DNA of 64,000 nt. It comes from an uncultured Lachnospiraceae bacterium (GTDB lineage Bacteria; Bacillota; Clostridia; Lachnospirales; Lachnospiraceae). The notes under the pieces are model-generated. The model was given only the letters and a program-made list of their open reading frames with translations. It made no database searches and was not told the origin of the DNA. Location: positions 1-64,000 of the forward strand of contig CAKRMH010000017.1 in NCBI GenBank assembly GCA_934364805.1, read 5' to 3'. Position numbers and translations under genes: made by a program. This document shows positions 51,237-59,709 of this stretch, one piece after another (position 1 is the first letter of the stretch; the number at the start of each line of letters is the position of its first letter).

Positions 51237-52661
51237 ATGAAAAAAAGTAAAAAGAGAATTATCATAATTCTTATTGTTGCAGTTGTATTGATCGCAGTTA
51301 TTTTTTCGCTTGTACGCTGTGGCTCGAATGTGGCTGGAGCGATTCAAAGTGCAGCAAGTATGGAGCAGGCGCTCCCACTTGAGGAACAGGATCTGTCCAG
51401 TTCGATCAATGCGACAGGAACTGTAGAGAGCCAGAATGTATATTCGGTTACCACGGATCTTACATGCAAGGTGAAAGAACTGAAAGTTGCACTTGGGGAT
51501 CATGTGGAAGCGGGAGACGTTCTTTGTGTGTTCGATGATTCGGATGTACGAGAACAGATCGCAACCTTAGAGGAACAGGTATCCGCTTCGGATCAGCTTG
51601 CTGCAAAGCAGAATCAGATCGCAGAGCGTAATCTTCAGGATGCGAAAAATGATCAGGCTTCCCAGATCAATTCTGCAAATGCAGCAATTACAGATGCACA
51701 AAGCGCATATGATAAAGCAAATGCGGATTACAATAACGCAAAGAACCAGCTGGATGCGGCAATCGCACAAGGAGACGCTTCTACAATTGCAGCACTCCAG
51801 GAACAGGTGGGCCCATTGAGCACCAGTGTACAGTCTGCAAATGAGGCATTAAAAGCTGCAAAGGATAACCTTACCCAGGTACAGAGAACAACCGATCAGA
51901 CGATCCAGTCTGCACAGGATACGGTGGATACCAATGCACTTACAAACAGTAAGGATGCACAGACAACCAAGGAACTTGCTAAATTATATCGTCAGTTAGA
52001 TCAGATGACAGTCGTTGCAGGACAGTCCGGTATTATCACACAGCTCAATATTGCACAGGGTGGTGTTCCGAACGGACCGTTAATGCAGATTGAAGATAAT
52101 ACCAATTTAAAGGTAAAAGTTTCCATTAAAGAAAAAGACATCACAAAAGTGCAGCAGGGAATGGCAACAAAAATTACAGCCGATGCTCTCCCGGATCAGA
52201 CAAACACAGGTGCGGTAAATAAGGTGATCAACTTTGCTTCTTCTGATGCAAAGACAGCAGATCAGTCTGCAGCAGCCGGAACATCTGGCAGTTCAGGAAG
52301 CGCATACAGTGCAGAAGTGAATGTCGATGCCGGAAGCAGTCTTCTTCTTGGAATGACAGTGAAAGTCGAGATTACGTTAAAAGAAGGTGGAAAAGGAATG
52401 GCGGTTCCTTATGACAGCATTGCAACTGATGATGACGGTTCTTATGTTTACCGAGGAAAAGAGCAGGATGACGGTAATTATCTGATCGAAAAAGTTCCGG
52501 TTACAGTTGGAGACAGCACCGATTATTATACCGGTATCAGTTCAGATGAACTGGAACTTGGGGATCTGATCATCAGTACACCGGATGATGTACAGGAAGG
52601 AGATACAATTCCTTTATATGTTCCGGATGATACCACATCCTATACCGTTGACACAGAGTAG
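51237..52661 (+). CDS. HlyD/MacA-type exporter adaptor protein
   Basis: 474 residues. One N-terminal membrane helix (about 6-26) anchors it outside the cell. Then come the lipoyl/barrel segments (ATGTVESQNVYSVTTDLTCKVKELKVALGDHVEAGDVLCVFD), a long coiled-coil hairpin rich in Gln, Ala and Asn (about 95-235), and the beta-barrel and membrane-proximal domains. Such adaptors work with MacB-type ABC transporters in Gram-positives too. GGAGGA precedes the ATG at 51237. First gene of a three-gene operon. Confidence 0.88.
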   Translation: MKKSKKRIIIILIVAVVLIAVIFSLVRCGSNVAGAIQSAASMEQALPLEEQDLSSSINATGTVESQNVYSVTTDLTCKVKELKVALGDHVEAGDVLCVFDDSDVREQIATLEEQVSASDQLAAKQNQIAERNLQDAKNDQASQINSANAAITDAQSAYDKANADYNNAKNQLDAAIAQGDASTIAALQEQVGPLSTSVQSANEALKAAKDNLTQVQRTTDQTIQSAQDTVDTNALTNSKDAQTTKELAKLYRQLDQMTVVAGQSGIITQLNIAQGGVPNGPLMQIEDNTNLKVKVSIKEKDITKVQQGMATKITADALPDQTNTGAVNKVINFASSDAKTADQSAAAGTSGSSGSAYSAEVNVDAGSSLLLGMTVKVEITLKEGGKGMAVPYDSIATDDDGSYVYRGKEQDDGNYLIEKVPVTVGDSTDYYTGISSDELELGDLIISTPDDVQEGDTIPLYVPDDTTSYTVDTE

Positions 52662-52681
52662 CAGAGGGGAGATTGCAGAGC

Positions 52682-53386
52682 ATGGAAAAGAAAGTTGTGA
52701 TTGATATGCATGGTATTGTAAAAAAATACTATGAAAATCAGCCCAATGAACTTGAAATCCTTCATGGCATTGATCTTAAGATTTATGAAGGTGAATTTGT
52801 GGCAATCGTTGGTGAGTCCGGTTCCGGTAAAAGTACCCTGATGAATATGATCGGTGCGTTAGACCGTCCGACAGAGGGAAATTATTTTCTGGATGGAGAA
52901 GACGTAAGCACATTGAGTGATGAGAGATTAAGTGAGATCCGTAATCAGAAAATCGGATTTGTATTTCAGAATTTCTGTCTGATTCCAAGAACCTCTGCGG
53001 TGCGGAATGTAGAAGTTCCGATGATGTATGCCGGTATTCCGGGAAAACAGCGCAGGGAAAAGGCACTGGAACTTCTGGATATGGTTGGAATGAAGGAACG
53101 GGCCTCCCACAAACCAAATGAACTTTCCGGAGGACAGAACCAGAGGGTCGCAATTGCAAGGGCAATGGTAAATGATCCATCTCTGATACTGGCAGATGAG
53201 CCAACAGGAGCACTGGATTCGAAAACAGGGCATCTTGTGATGGATATTTTTCACAAATTACACAAAGAACAGCATAAAACGATCGTACTGATCACGCACA
53301 GTCAGGAACTGGCGAAGGAGACGGAACGCATCATTACGATCAGCGACGGTAATATTCTTTCAGATGTAGGAGGTGAGCAGGCATGA
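52682..53386 (+). CDS. MacB-type ABC exporter ATPase
   Basis: 234 residues. Walker A GESGSGKST, signature LSGGQNQRVAIARA, Walker B LILADEPTGALD and H-loop LITHS are all present, with the LolD/MacB-type length. It powers the FtsX-like permease downstream. The ATG at 52682 (GAGGGGAG upstream) is preferred to a TTG nine bases earlier. Its stop overlaps the permease start by 4 bp. Confidence 0.92.
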   Translation: MEKKVVIDMHGIVKKYYENQPNELEILHGIDLKIYEGEFVAIVGESGSGKSTLMNMIGALDRPTEGNYFLDGEDVSTLSDERLSEIRNQKIGFVFQNFCLIPRTSAVRNVEVPMMYAGIPGKQRREKALELLDMVGMKERASHKPNELSGGQNQRVAIARAMVNDPSLILADEPTGALDSKTGHLVMDIFHKLHKEQHKTIVLITHSQELAKETERIITISDGNILSDVGGEQA

Positions 53387-54708
53387 ATCTTTTTGAATGT
53401 ATCCGGCTGGCATTGGACAGCATCAAAGCCAATAAACTCCGCTCGGTTCTTACAATGCTTGGAATTATTATCGGTATCAGTTCAGTTATTACGATTACGA
53501 CCATCGGTAACTCTTTACAGAAAACGATTTCATCCACACTTACTTCTCTTGGAGGAACCAATCTGATTACGGCATATGTCGATGCAGTAATTCCGGATGA
53601 TGTAGATTATGATACATGGGAATATCCGGATATGACAACCGACGATATGCTTCAGTATGAGGATCTGATGGCATATAAGGAGGCCTTTGGTGATAAGGTG
53701 AAGTCTGTAGTTGCAAACATTGGACTTGGATCGGGAACGGTTGATGGTGCAGAAGCAGTAAATGTAGATACCATGGGAACCACACCTGGGATGTTAGATG
53801 CAAATAAGCTTACCCTGCTTGAGGGGCGGGATATCTCAGAAAAGGATAATGAGCAGGAAAAGGCGACAGCAGTTGTTTCGGACCTGTTTGTGAAATATGC
53901 ATGTGATGGAAACTCCCCGATTGGAAAGCAGATCAGTATCTCGCTTTCGGATGGATCGGTCTTAAAGGTATACGTGGTCGGTGTTTATCAATATGATAAG
54001 GTAAAACTCGGCGGTGGAAACACAAAGGTTGCAGAGAAAGATATCTCAACACCGGTTTATATTCCATTTACTTATGCAGCAGATCAGGTGGATGATCCGG
54101 CTATGGCTGCAATCCAGTATTTTAATGTCCTGGCAGGAGAGGGTACGGACCCGACACAGCTTGCACAGGATACGACTTCTTATTTTGCAGAACACAAATA
54201 CAAAGAGGATACCGCATGGGAAGTCCAGTGCTATGATATGGCATCGGAGCTTGGCGTGATCAATACGGTATTAAAAGTAATAACAATTGCGATATCTGTT
54301 ATTGCAGCAATTTCGCTGATCGTCGGTGGAGTTGGTGTTATGAACATTATGCTGGTAAGTGTTGTGGAACGTACAAGAGAAATTGGTATACGAAAGGCAC
54401 TTGGTGCAAAGAACCGTGGAATTCATCTGCAGTTTCTGACGGAATCCGTGGTAATCTGCCTGATCGGTGGACTGATCGGAATTCTTTTAGGTATTTTCAA
54501 TGGTTTCCTGTTGTCAAAAGTGGCAGTGATGCTGATCAATAATTTTGCATCGGATATCGGATCCGTGCTGACGGTAAGTGTAAGTCCTTCACTGACAGCA
54601 ATTATTGTATCGGTGATCTTCTCCATGCTGACGGGAATCGTATTTGGTTCTTACCCGGCAAAGCGTGCAGCGAGAATGTCGCCAATCGATGCATTAAGAT
54701 ATGAATAA
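53383..54708 (+). CDS. MacB/FtsX-family ABC permease
   Basis: 441 residues with the MacB layout: one N-terminal helix (RSVLTMLGIIIGISSVITITTIG), a large extracytoplasmic domain of about 230 residues, and three C-terminal helices, with VVERTREIGIRKALGAK between helices. This mechanotransmission type moves peptides, antibiotics or lipoproteins without passing them through the membrane. The dedicated adaptor upstream fits this. No two-component genes are adjacent. Confidence 0.9.
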   Translation: MNLFECIRLALDSIKANKLRSVLTMLGIIIGISSVITITTIGNSLQKTISSTLTSLGGTNLITAYVDAVIPDDVDYDTWEYPDMTTDDMLQYEDLMAYKEAFGDKVKSVVANIGLGSGTVDGAEAVNVDTMGTTPGMLDANKLTLLEGRDISEKDNEQEKATAVVSDLFVKYACDGNSPIGKQISISLSDGSVLKVYVVGVYQYDKVKLGGGNTKVAEKDISTPVYIPFTYAADQVDDPAMAAIQYFNVLAGEGTDPTQLAQDTTSYFAEHKYKEDTAWEVQCYDMASELGVINTVLKVITIAISVIAAISLIVGGVGVMNIMLVSVVERTREIGIRKALGAKNRGIHLQFLTESVVICLIGGLIGILLGIFNGFLLSKVAVMLINNFASDIGSVLTVSVSPSLTAIIVSVIFSMLTGIVFGSYPAKRAARMSPIDALRYE

Positions 54709-54731
54709 ATAATAGTTATTTCATAATCCGG

Positions 54732-54785
54732 ACAGGGATGGAAACAGTATCTGTATTATATGCAGACAGTTTTCATCTCTGTTTT
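54732..54785 (+). terminator. Imperfect terminator of the exporter operon
   Basis: ACAGGGATGGAAAC (54732-54745) pairs with 54769-54782 with two non-Watson-Crick positions, followed by TTT. Confidence 0.6.
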
Positions 54786-54841
54786 GCGATTCGGGAAAAT
54801 CTATGGTAGAATAGTGCAAAATATATGAGTGGGAGAATAAA

Positions 54842-55864
54842 ATGAGATATCCTGAATTTTTAAAGAAAAATGGAACAATTGGATTTGTTGCTCCGTCATT
54901 CGGGTGCAATACAGAGCCATATAAAACTGCATTTGAACATGCAAAAAAGAAGTTTACGGAGCTTGGATATCAGCTGGATGTTGGACCAAATTGTTATGAG
55001 GGAAGTGGAATCGGAATCAGCAATACTCCGCAAAAGTGTGCAGAAGAACTGAATGAAGCATATTGTTCTGAAAAAAATGATGTGCTTATTTCCTGTGGTG
55101 GTGGAGAACTGATGTGCGAAGTGGTTCCGTATATGGATTTTGAGAGAATCCGTAAAGCTGCTCCGAAGTGGTTTATGGGATTTTCGGACAATACCAATTT
55201 TACATTTTTATCAGCAACACTTTGTGATACTGCAGCAATTTATGGACCATGTGCAGCAGCCTTTGGCATGGAACCGTGGCATGAGTCTTTACAGGATACG
55301 ATGGATGTGTTGTGCGGACGGAAAGATCAGGTACACGGATACAAAATGTGGGAGAAGGAATCCTTAAAAGATGAAGAACACCCATTGGAACCATATCATC
55401 TGACGGAACAGACCAGAATCCGCAGATTTCCGGATGAGGATGTCCAGTTTTCGGGCAGATTGCTTGGAGGATGTATGGATTGCCTGATTCACCTGACGGG
55501 AACGAGGTTTGATCAGGTTAAGCAATTTAATGAGACATACAAAGAAGACGGAATCATCTGGTTTTTAGAAGCCTGCGAACTGAATGTTATGAGTATCCGG
55601 CGGGCAGTCTGGCATATGAAAAATGCCGGGTGGTTCCAGTATGTAAAGGGATTTTTGATCGGAAGACCGCTCTGCTATGGCGAGGAGGCATTTGGGATCG
55701 ATCATTACAGGGCTGTAACAGATCTGCTTGCGGAGTATCAGGTGCCGGTCATCATGGATCTTGATATTGGACATTTTTCACCGATGATGCCGCTTGTCTG
55801 TGGAGGAACCGTGGATGTTTCGGTATGTGATGGTCAGATCAGCATTACAAATACCTGGAAATAG
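54842..55864 (+). CDS. S66-family LD-carboxypeptidase / MccF-like
   Basis: 340 residues. GFVAPS at the N-terminus, ISCGGGELM, the nucleophile Ser115 in GFSDNTN, a Glu in FLEACELN and a His in DIGHFSPMMPL match the Ser-Glu-His triad of S66. Members cut the tetrapeptide of recycled murein or inactivate microcin C-like compounds. No microcin genes are nearby. It ends about 150 bp before minC and is separate from it. Confidence 0.88.
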   Translation: MRYPEFLKKNGTIGFVAPSFGCNTEPYKTAFEHAKKKFTELGYQLDVGPNCYEGSGIGISNTPQKCAEELNEAYCSEKNDVLISCGGGELMCEVVPYMDFERIRKAAPKWFMGFSDNTNFTFLSATLCDTAAIYGPCAAAFGMEPWHESLQDTMDVLCGRKDQVHGYKMWEKESLKDEEHPLEPYHLTEQTRIRRFPDEDVQFSGRLLGGCMDCLIHLTGTRFDQVKQFNETYKEDGIIWFLEACELNVMSIRRAVWHMKNAGWFQYVKGFLIGRPLCYGEEAFGIDHYRAVTDLLAEYQVPVIMDLDIGHFSPMMPLVCGGTVDVSVCDGQISITNTWK

Positions 55865-55946
55865 TACTGCGGAGAGGCGGATTATAAGTTTTTTTGAAAG
55901 AAAATGCGGATAAAACGGAAAATATAATGGTTTTTTACAAAATCAA

Positions 55947-55974
55947 TTGCATAATCCTGTGGATTCGGTATAAT
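55947..55974 (+). promoter_or_regulatory. Sigma-A promoter of minCDE
   Basis: TTGCAT (55947-55952), 16-bp spacer, TATAAT (55969-55974), about 48 bp before minC. Confidence 0.7.
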
Positions 55975-56021
55975 TGAATCGTTGATGTCTGTATAATAAC
56001 AGATAATATTTGGAGGCATAT

Positions 56022-56744
56022 ATGTCACAATTCGTAGTTATGAAAAGCAACCGTTATGGAATCAATCTGAGACTTGATCCGGATTGTGCATTTCGGGATT
56101 TGCTGGATGCAATTATTGAAAAATTCCAGGAGTCAGAGAAGTTTTTCAAAAATGCAAAAGTAGGGATTTCTTTTGAAGGAAGAAGATTGTCGACGGACGA
56201 GGAGAATCGGATCATTGAGGAGATCATGAAGCATACCTCAATGGAGATCATCTGTATTATTGACAATGATAAGGAGCATGAGGAACAGACAAGACAGCTG
56301 ATCGAACAGAATCTGCTGAAAGAACAGCAGATCCAGCAGGAAATGCAAAGTGCGATGGCACAGGTACCTTATGGCGAATTTTATCAGGGAACACTTCGTT
56401 CCGGACAGATCATCGAGAGCGAAGGAAGCGTTACGATCATCGGAGACGTGAACCCGGGGGCAAAAATCATATCTGCCGGGAATATTGTGATTCTTGGAGC
56501 TCTGAAGGGAAATGTTCATGCCGGATGTACGGGCGAACGGAATTGTTTTGTTTTTGCATTGAACATGAATCCGATCCAGATCCAGATTGGGGATCTGATC
56601 GCAAAAAGTCCGGATAAGGAAAATACCAGAAGACGTTTTCGTAGAAAAGAGAAAGAGGCACCGTCAGAAGCTCAGATCGCAGTTGCAAAAGACGGAGCTA
56701 TATATATCGAACCAATTACAAAGAATATCTTGAGAAATATTTAA
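56022..56744 (+). CDS. minC: Septum-site inhibitor MinC
   Basis: 240 residues: an N-terminal FtsZ-inhibiting domain, then a C-terminal beta-helix with LRSGQIIESEGSVTIIGDVNPGAKIISAGNIVILGALKGNVHAG, the MinC signature that binds MinD. An ATG at 56022 follows TTGGAGG. minD begins after 20 bp, so division-site selection genes form an operon minC-minD-minE. Confidence 0.93.
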   Translation: MSQFVVMKSNRYGINLRLDPDCAFRDLLDAIIEKFQESEKFFKNAKVGISFEGRRLSTDEENRIIEEIMKHTSMEIICIIDNDKEHEEQTRQLIEQNLLKEQQIQQEMQSAMAQVPYGEFYQGTLRSGQIIESEGSVTIIGDVNPGAKIISAGNIVILGALKGNVHAGCTGERNCFVFALNMNPIQIQIGDLIAKSPDKENTRRRFRRKEKEAPSEAQIAVAKDGAIYIEPITKNILRNI

Positions 56745-56764
56745 GAACCGAGGAGGAAATTTTC

Positions 56765-57553
56765 GTGAGTGAAGTAATCGTTATTACATCTGGTAAAGGT
56801 GGTGTTGGTAAGACCACCACAACTGCAAATGTTGGTACAGGTCTTGCACAGTTAAATAAAAAAGTAGTTATGATTGATACAGATATCGGACTTCGTAATC
56901 TGGACGTTGTAATGGGACTGGAAAACCGTATTGTATACAATCTTGTTGACGTAATCGAGGGTAAATGCCGCTTGAAACAGGCTTTGATCAAGGATAAAAA
57001 ATATCAGGATCTGTGTCTGCTCCCATCTGCACAGACAAGAGATAAGGATGCGGTAACACCGGAACAGATGGTTGAACTGATCAATGAACTCAGAGAAGAA
57101 TTTGACTATATCCTTCTCGATTGTCCGGCTGGTATTGAGCAGGGATTTAAAAATGCAATTGCAGGTGCAGACAGAGCACTTGTAGTTACAACACCTGAGG
57201 TATCTGCAATCCGTGATGCGGACCGTATTGTGGGATTACTTGAAGCAAATGAGATGAAACGTATCGACCTGGTTGTAAACAGACTCCGCATGGACATGGT
57301 AAAACGTGGCGATATGATGAACGTAAATGATGTGTGTGACATCCTGGCAGTGAACCTGATTGGTGCAGTACCGGATGACGAACAGATCGTAGTTTCTACA
57401 AACCAGGGTGAGCCTCTGGTTGGAAGCAGCTGTCTTGCAGGACAGGCATACGCAAATATCTGCAGACGTATCATGGGAGAAGAAGTTCCATTTTTGAATC
57501 TTGAGGAGAAACAGGGCGTATTCAGTAAATTAAAGGAAATGTTTAAGAAATAA
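56765..57553 (+). CDS. minD: Septum-site ATPase MinD
   Basis: 262 residues. The deviant Walker A KGGVGKTT at the N-terminus, DTDIGLRNLD and the C-terminal amphipathic membrane helix (FSKLKEMFKK) are all visible. It has a GTG start preceded by GAGGAGG. It recruits MinC to the membrane and is cycled by MinE. Confidence 0.95.
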   Translation: MSEVIVITSGKGGVGKTTTTANVGTGLAQLNKKVVMIDTDIGLRNLDVVMGLENRIVYNLVDVIEGKCRLKQALIKDKKYQDLCLLPSAQTRDKDAVTPEQMVELINELREEFDYILLDCPAGIEQGFKNAIAGADRALVVTTPEVSAIRDADRIVGLLEANEMKRIDLVVNRLRMDMVKRGDMMNVNDVCDILAVNLIGAVPDDEQIVVSTNQGEPLVGSSCLAGQAYANICRRIMGEEVPFLNLEEKQGVFSKLKEMFKK

Positions 57554-57568
57554 GGGGGACAGCTTACC

Positions 57569-57850
57569 ATGGGCTTGATGGATTTGTTTAAGAAAAAAAA
57601 TTCCGGAAATGTTGCAAAAGACCGTTTGAAACTGTTACTGGTTTCCGATCGTGCAAATTGTTCACCGGAGATGATGGAAATGATCAAGAATGATATTATT
57701 CAGGTTATTTCAAAATATATGGATATTGATGCAGATGCTCTGGATGTAAAAATCACAGAGACGGAATCTGATTCCAATAACGGAACTGTTCCAGCTCTTT
57801 TTGCAAATATCCCGATCAAGGATATGAAGCATCAACATAAGGACAACTAG
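57569..57850 (+). CDS. minE: MinD regulator MinE
   Basis: 93 residues. GLMDLFKKKNSGNVAKDRLKLLLVSDRANCSPEMMEMIKNDIIQVISKYMDID has the membrane-binding and MinD-activating segments of MinE. AAGGGGG precedes the ATG. Presence of minE implies an oscillating rather than DivIVA-anchored Min system. Confidence 0.93.
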   Translation: MGLMDLFKKKNSGNVAKDRLKLLLVSDRANCSPEMMEMIKNDIIQVISKYMDIDADALDVKITETESDSNNGTVPALFANIPIKDMKHQHKDN

Positions 57851-57869
57851 AATTACATAGTGTTGATCC

Positions 57870-57915
57870 GACACCGGCCAATGACTCTGTCTGGAGTATG
57901 GAGCCGGTGTCTTTT
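57870..57915 (+). terminator. Terminator of minCDE
   Basis: GACACCGGC (57870-57878) pairs with GCCGGTGTC (57903-57911), with an inner ACTC/GAGT stem, followed by TTTT. Confidence 0.8.
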
Positions 57916-57941
57916 ATAACAGTAAGTGAGGACGATACAAA

Positions 57942-59678
57942 ATGAAAAAGAAATTCAGTATATTGCTGGCGGGACTTCTGATGGCTGCCATGACAGCGAT
58001 TCCAAAGTTCCCGGTATATGCAGCGGGATTGTCAATTGCACTGTCAGATCAGAATTTAAAAGTAGGAGATACTTTTACAGCGACCATATCGGTTCCGGGT
58101 GGAGGTTCTTCCCAGGTGGCTTTGTCCTATGACAACAGCGTAATTTCATTTGATTCATCTTCTGTCACATCCAGTGGCGGAGATGGCGAGAAAATGATCA
58201 GTGTGAATGGAGCAAAAGGAACGGTTACATTTACTGTTGTGGGATCGGGTTCTACTTCACTCACTGCTACTTCGACGTCAGGCACTGATTCAAGTGGAGC
58301 CGCAGCAGATTATACCGCTGCTGGCGTAGTTGTGAAGGCTGCTGGTTCACAGGAGAACAGCGATACGGATTCTACAAATGGAGATAACTCATTATCAGGG
58401 TTGAGCCTTTCTGATGGAACGCTTTCACCGGAGTTTTCCTATAAAACGACAAAATATACAGCATCTGTCGACTACGATGTTACAAGTATTGATGTTTCTG
58501 CAACTCCAAGTAACCCTTCTGCAACGATTGATGCTATCACTGGAACAGATAATCTTCAGGTTGGCAATAATACAGTTACGGTTGTAGTGAAAGCCGGAAA
58601 CGGATCTACAGCAACCTATACGATTAATGTTGAGCGAAAAGAGCAGAGTGAAGACGCAGTAGAAGAAAATCAGCCGGAAGAACAGCAGAGTGTAGATGGA
58701 AGTAAAGTGTTTACCATTAATGGACAAAATTATATTCCGGCGGATACAATTCCGGAGGATGTGATCCCTGCTGATTTTTCAGAAAGCGCAGTTTCAATCG
58801 GTGGAACAGATTACCCGGCTCTCAGCTTTACAAAAGCAGAACTCACACTTTTATATCTGATTCCTGAAAATTCAGAAGATGCAGGAAAATTGTATCTTTA
58901 CAATACGAATGATGGAAATGTGTATCCATTTGTCCTGCTTCATACGGATTCACATTACGCAATTGTCCAGAATCCGGATGCTGCTTCCGTTCCGGAAGGA
59001 TTTACGCAGACGTCTGTTACAGTAGGTGAAACAGAAAACGTGACTGCATATCACAGGAATGATGCAGTTCAGAACCCGGACAGTGATTTTTATTATTTAT
59101 ATTGTCTGAATGACCAGGGGCAGAATTACTGGTATCAGTATGATAATGCAGAAGGTACTTATCAGAGATATGCAGAGCAGTTAGATAGCTCTTCCGAACA
59201 GCAGAATGAAAATGAACAGTATAATGAGGCGTTGAATCAATTGGAAAAAATGAAACAGAAAAACCGTTATATGATATTTGGCATGATATTTGGTGCAGCA
59301 ATTTTAATAATTATTATCATTAATCTTTTGATCGCAAGAAAAGATCAGAATGGTCTGGACGATGCTTATGATGATCCGGACGAAGATGATGATATGGATG
59401 ATCTTGACGATGATCCGGACGATGACGAAGAGAATAAAGATTCTGAGGATGAAGATTCTGAGGATGAGCTGGACGACGAAGAAGATGTGCGTGACCCTGA
59501 GGATGACTCTGAAGAAGATGGCGGCAACAATGCGTCCGAGGAGAATATTACAGGGGATACAGAAGAATCTGGATCGGACGAACCAGAAAAGCAGGAAGAA
59601 GAGGAAAATGAAGAAGAAAGAGAGACAGAAGAAACAAATGACGATGATGACGACATTGAATTTCTGGATCTTAAATAA
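57942..59678 (+). CDS. Surface protein: cohesin-like/cadherin-like domains, TM anchor, acidic tail
   Basis: 578 residues. A signal peptide ends near VYAAG (about residue 28). A cohesin- or Big-like beta domain follows (LSDQNLKVGDTFTATISV, about 32-130), then a Cadherin-like domain (LSGLSLSDGTLSPEFSYKTTKYTASV, about 150-230), a further domain (about 260-400), one membrane helix (about 447-466) and a cytoplasmic tail of over 100 residues dominated by Asp, Glu and Ser. The inside tail is unusual for a surface protein and may bind cations or a cytosolic partner. It lies between minE and clpC with its own ribosome site. Function unknown. Confidence 0.75.
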   Translation: MKKKFSILLAGLLMAAMTAIPKFPVYAAGLSIALSDQNLKVGDTFTATISVPGGGSSQVALSYDNSVISFDSSSVTSSGGDGEKMISVNGAKGTVTFTVVGSGSTSLTATSTSGTDSSGAAADYTAAGVVVKAAGSQENSDTDSTNGDNSLSGLSLSDGTLSPEFSYKTTKYTASVDYDVTSIDVSATPSNPSATIDAITGTDNLQVGNNTVTVVVKAGNGSTATYTINVERKEQSEDAVEENQPEEQQSVDGSKVFTINGQNYIPADTIPEDVIPADFSESAVSIGGTDYPALSFTKAELTLLYLIPENSEDAGKLYLYNTNDGNVYPFVLLHTDSHYAIVQNPDAASVPEGFTQTSVTVGETENVTAYHRNDAVQNPDSDFYYLYCLNDQGQNYWYQYDNAEGTYQRYAEQLDSSSEQQNENEQYNEALNQLEKMKQKNRYMIFGMIFGAAILIIIIINLLIARKDQNGLDDAYDDPDEDDDMDDLDDDPDDDEENKDSEDEDSEDELDDEEDVRDPEDDSEEDGGNNASEENITGDTEESGSDEPEKQEEEENEEERETEETNDDDDDIEFLDLK

Positions 59679-59709
59679 TCAATAACTATTTGTCAATGGA
59701 GGCTACAGA

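Noticed and set aside
59366..59656. Poly-Ser frame antisense to the acidic tail
   Set aside because: Arises from reading Asp/Glu codons of the surface protein backwards; low complexity and no start signals.
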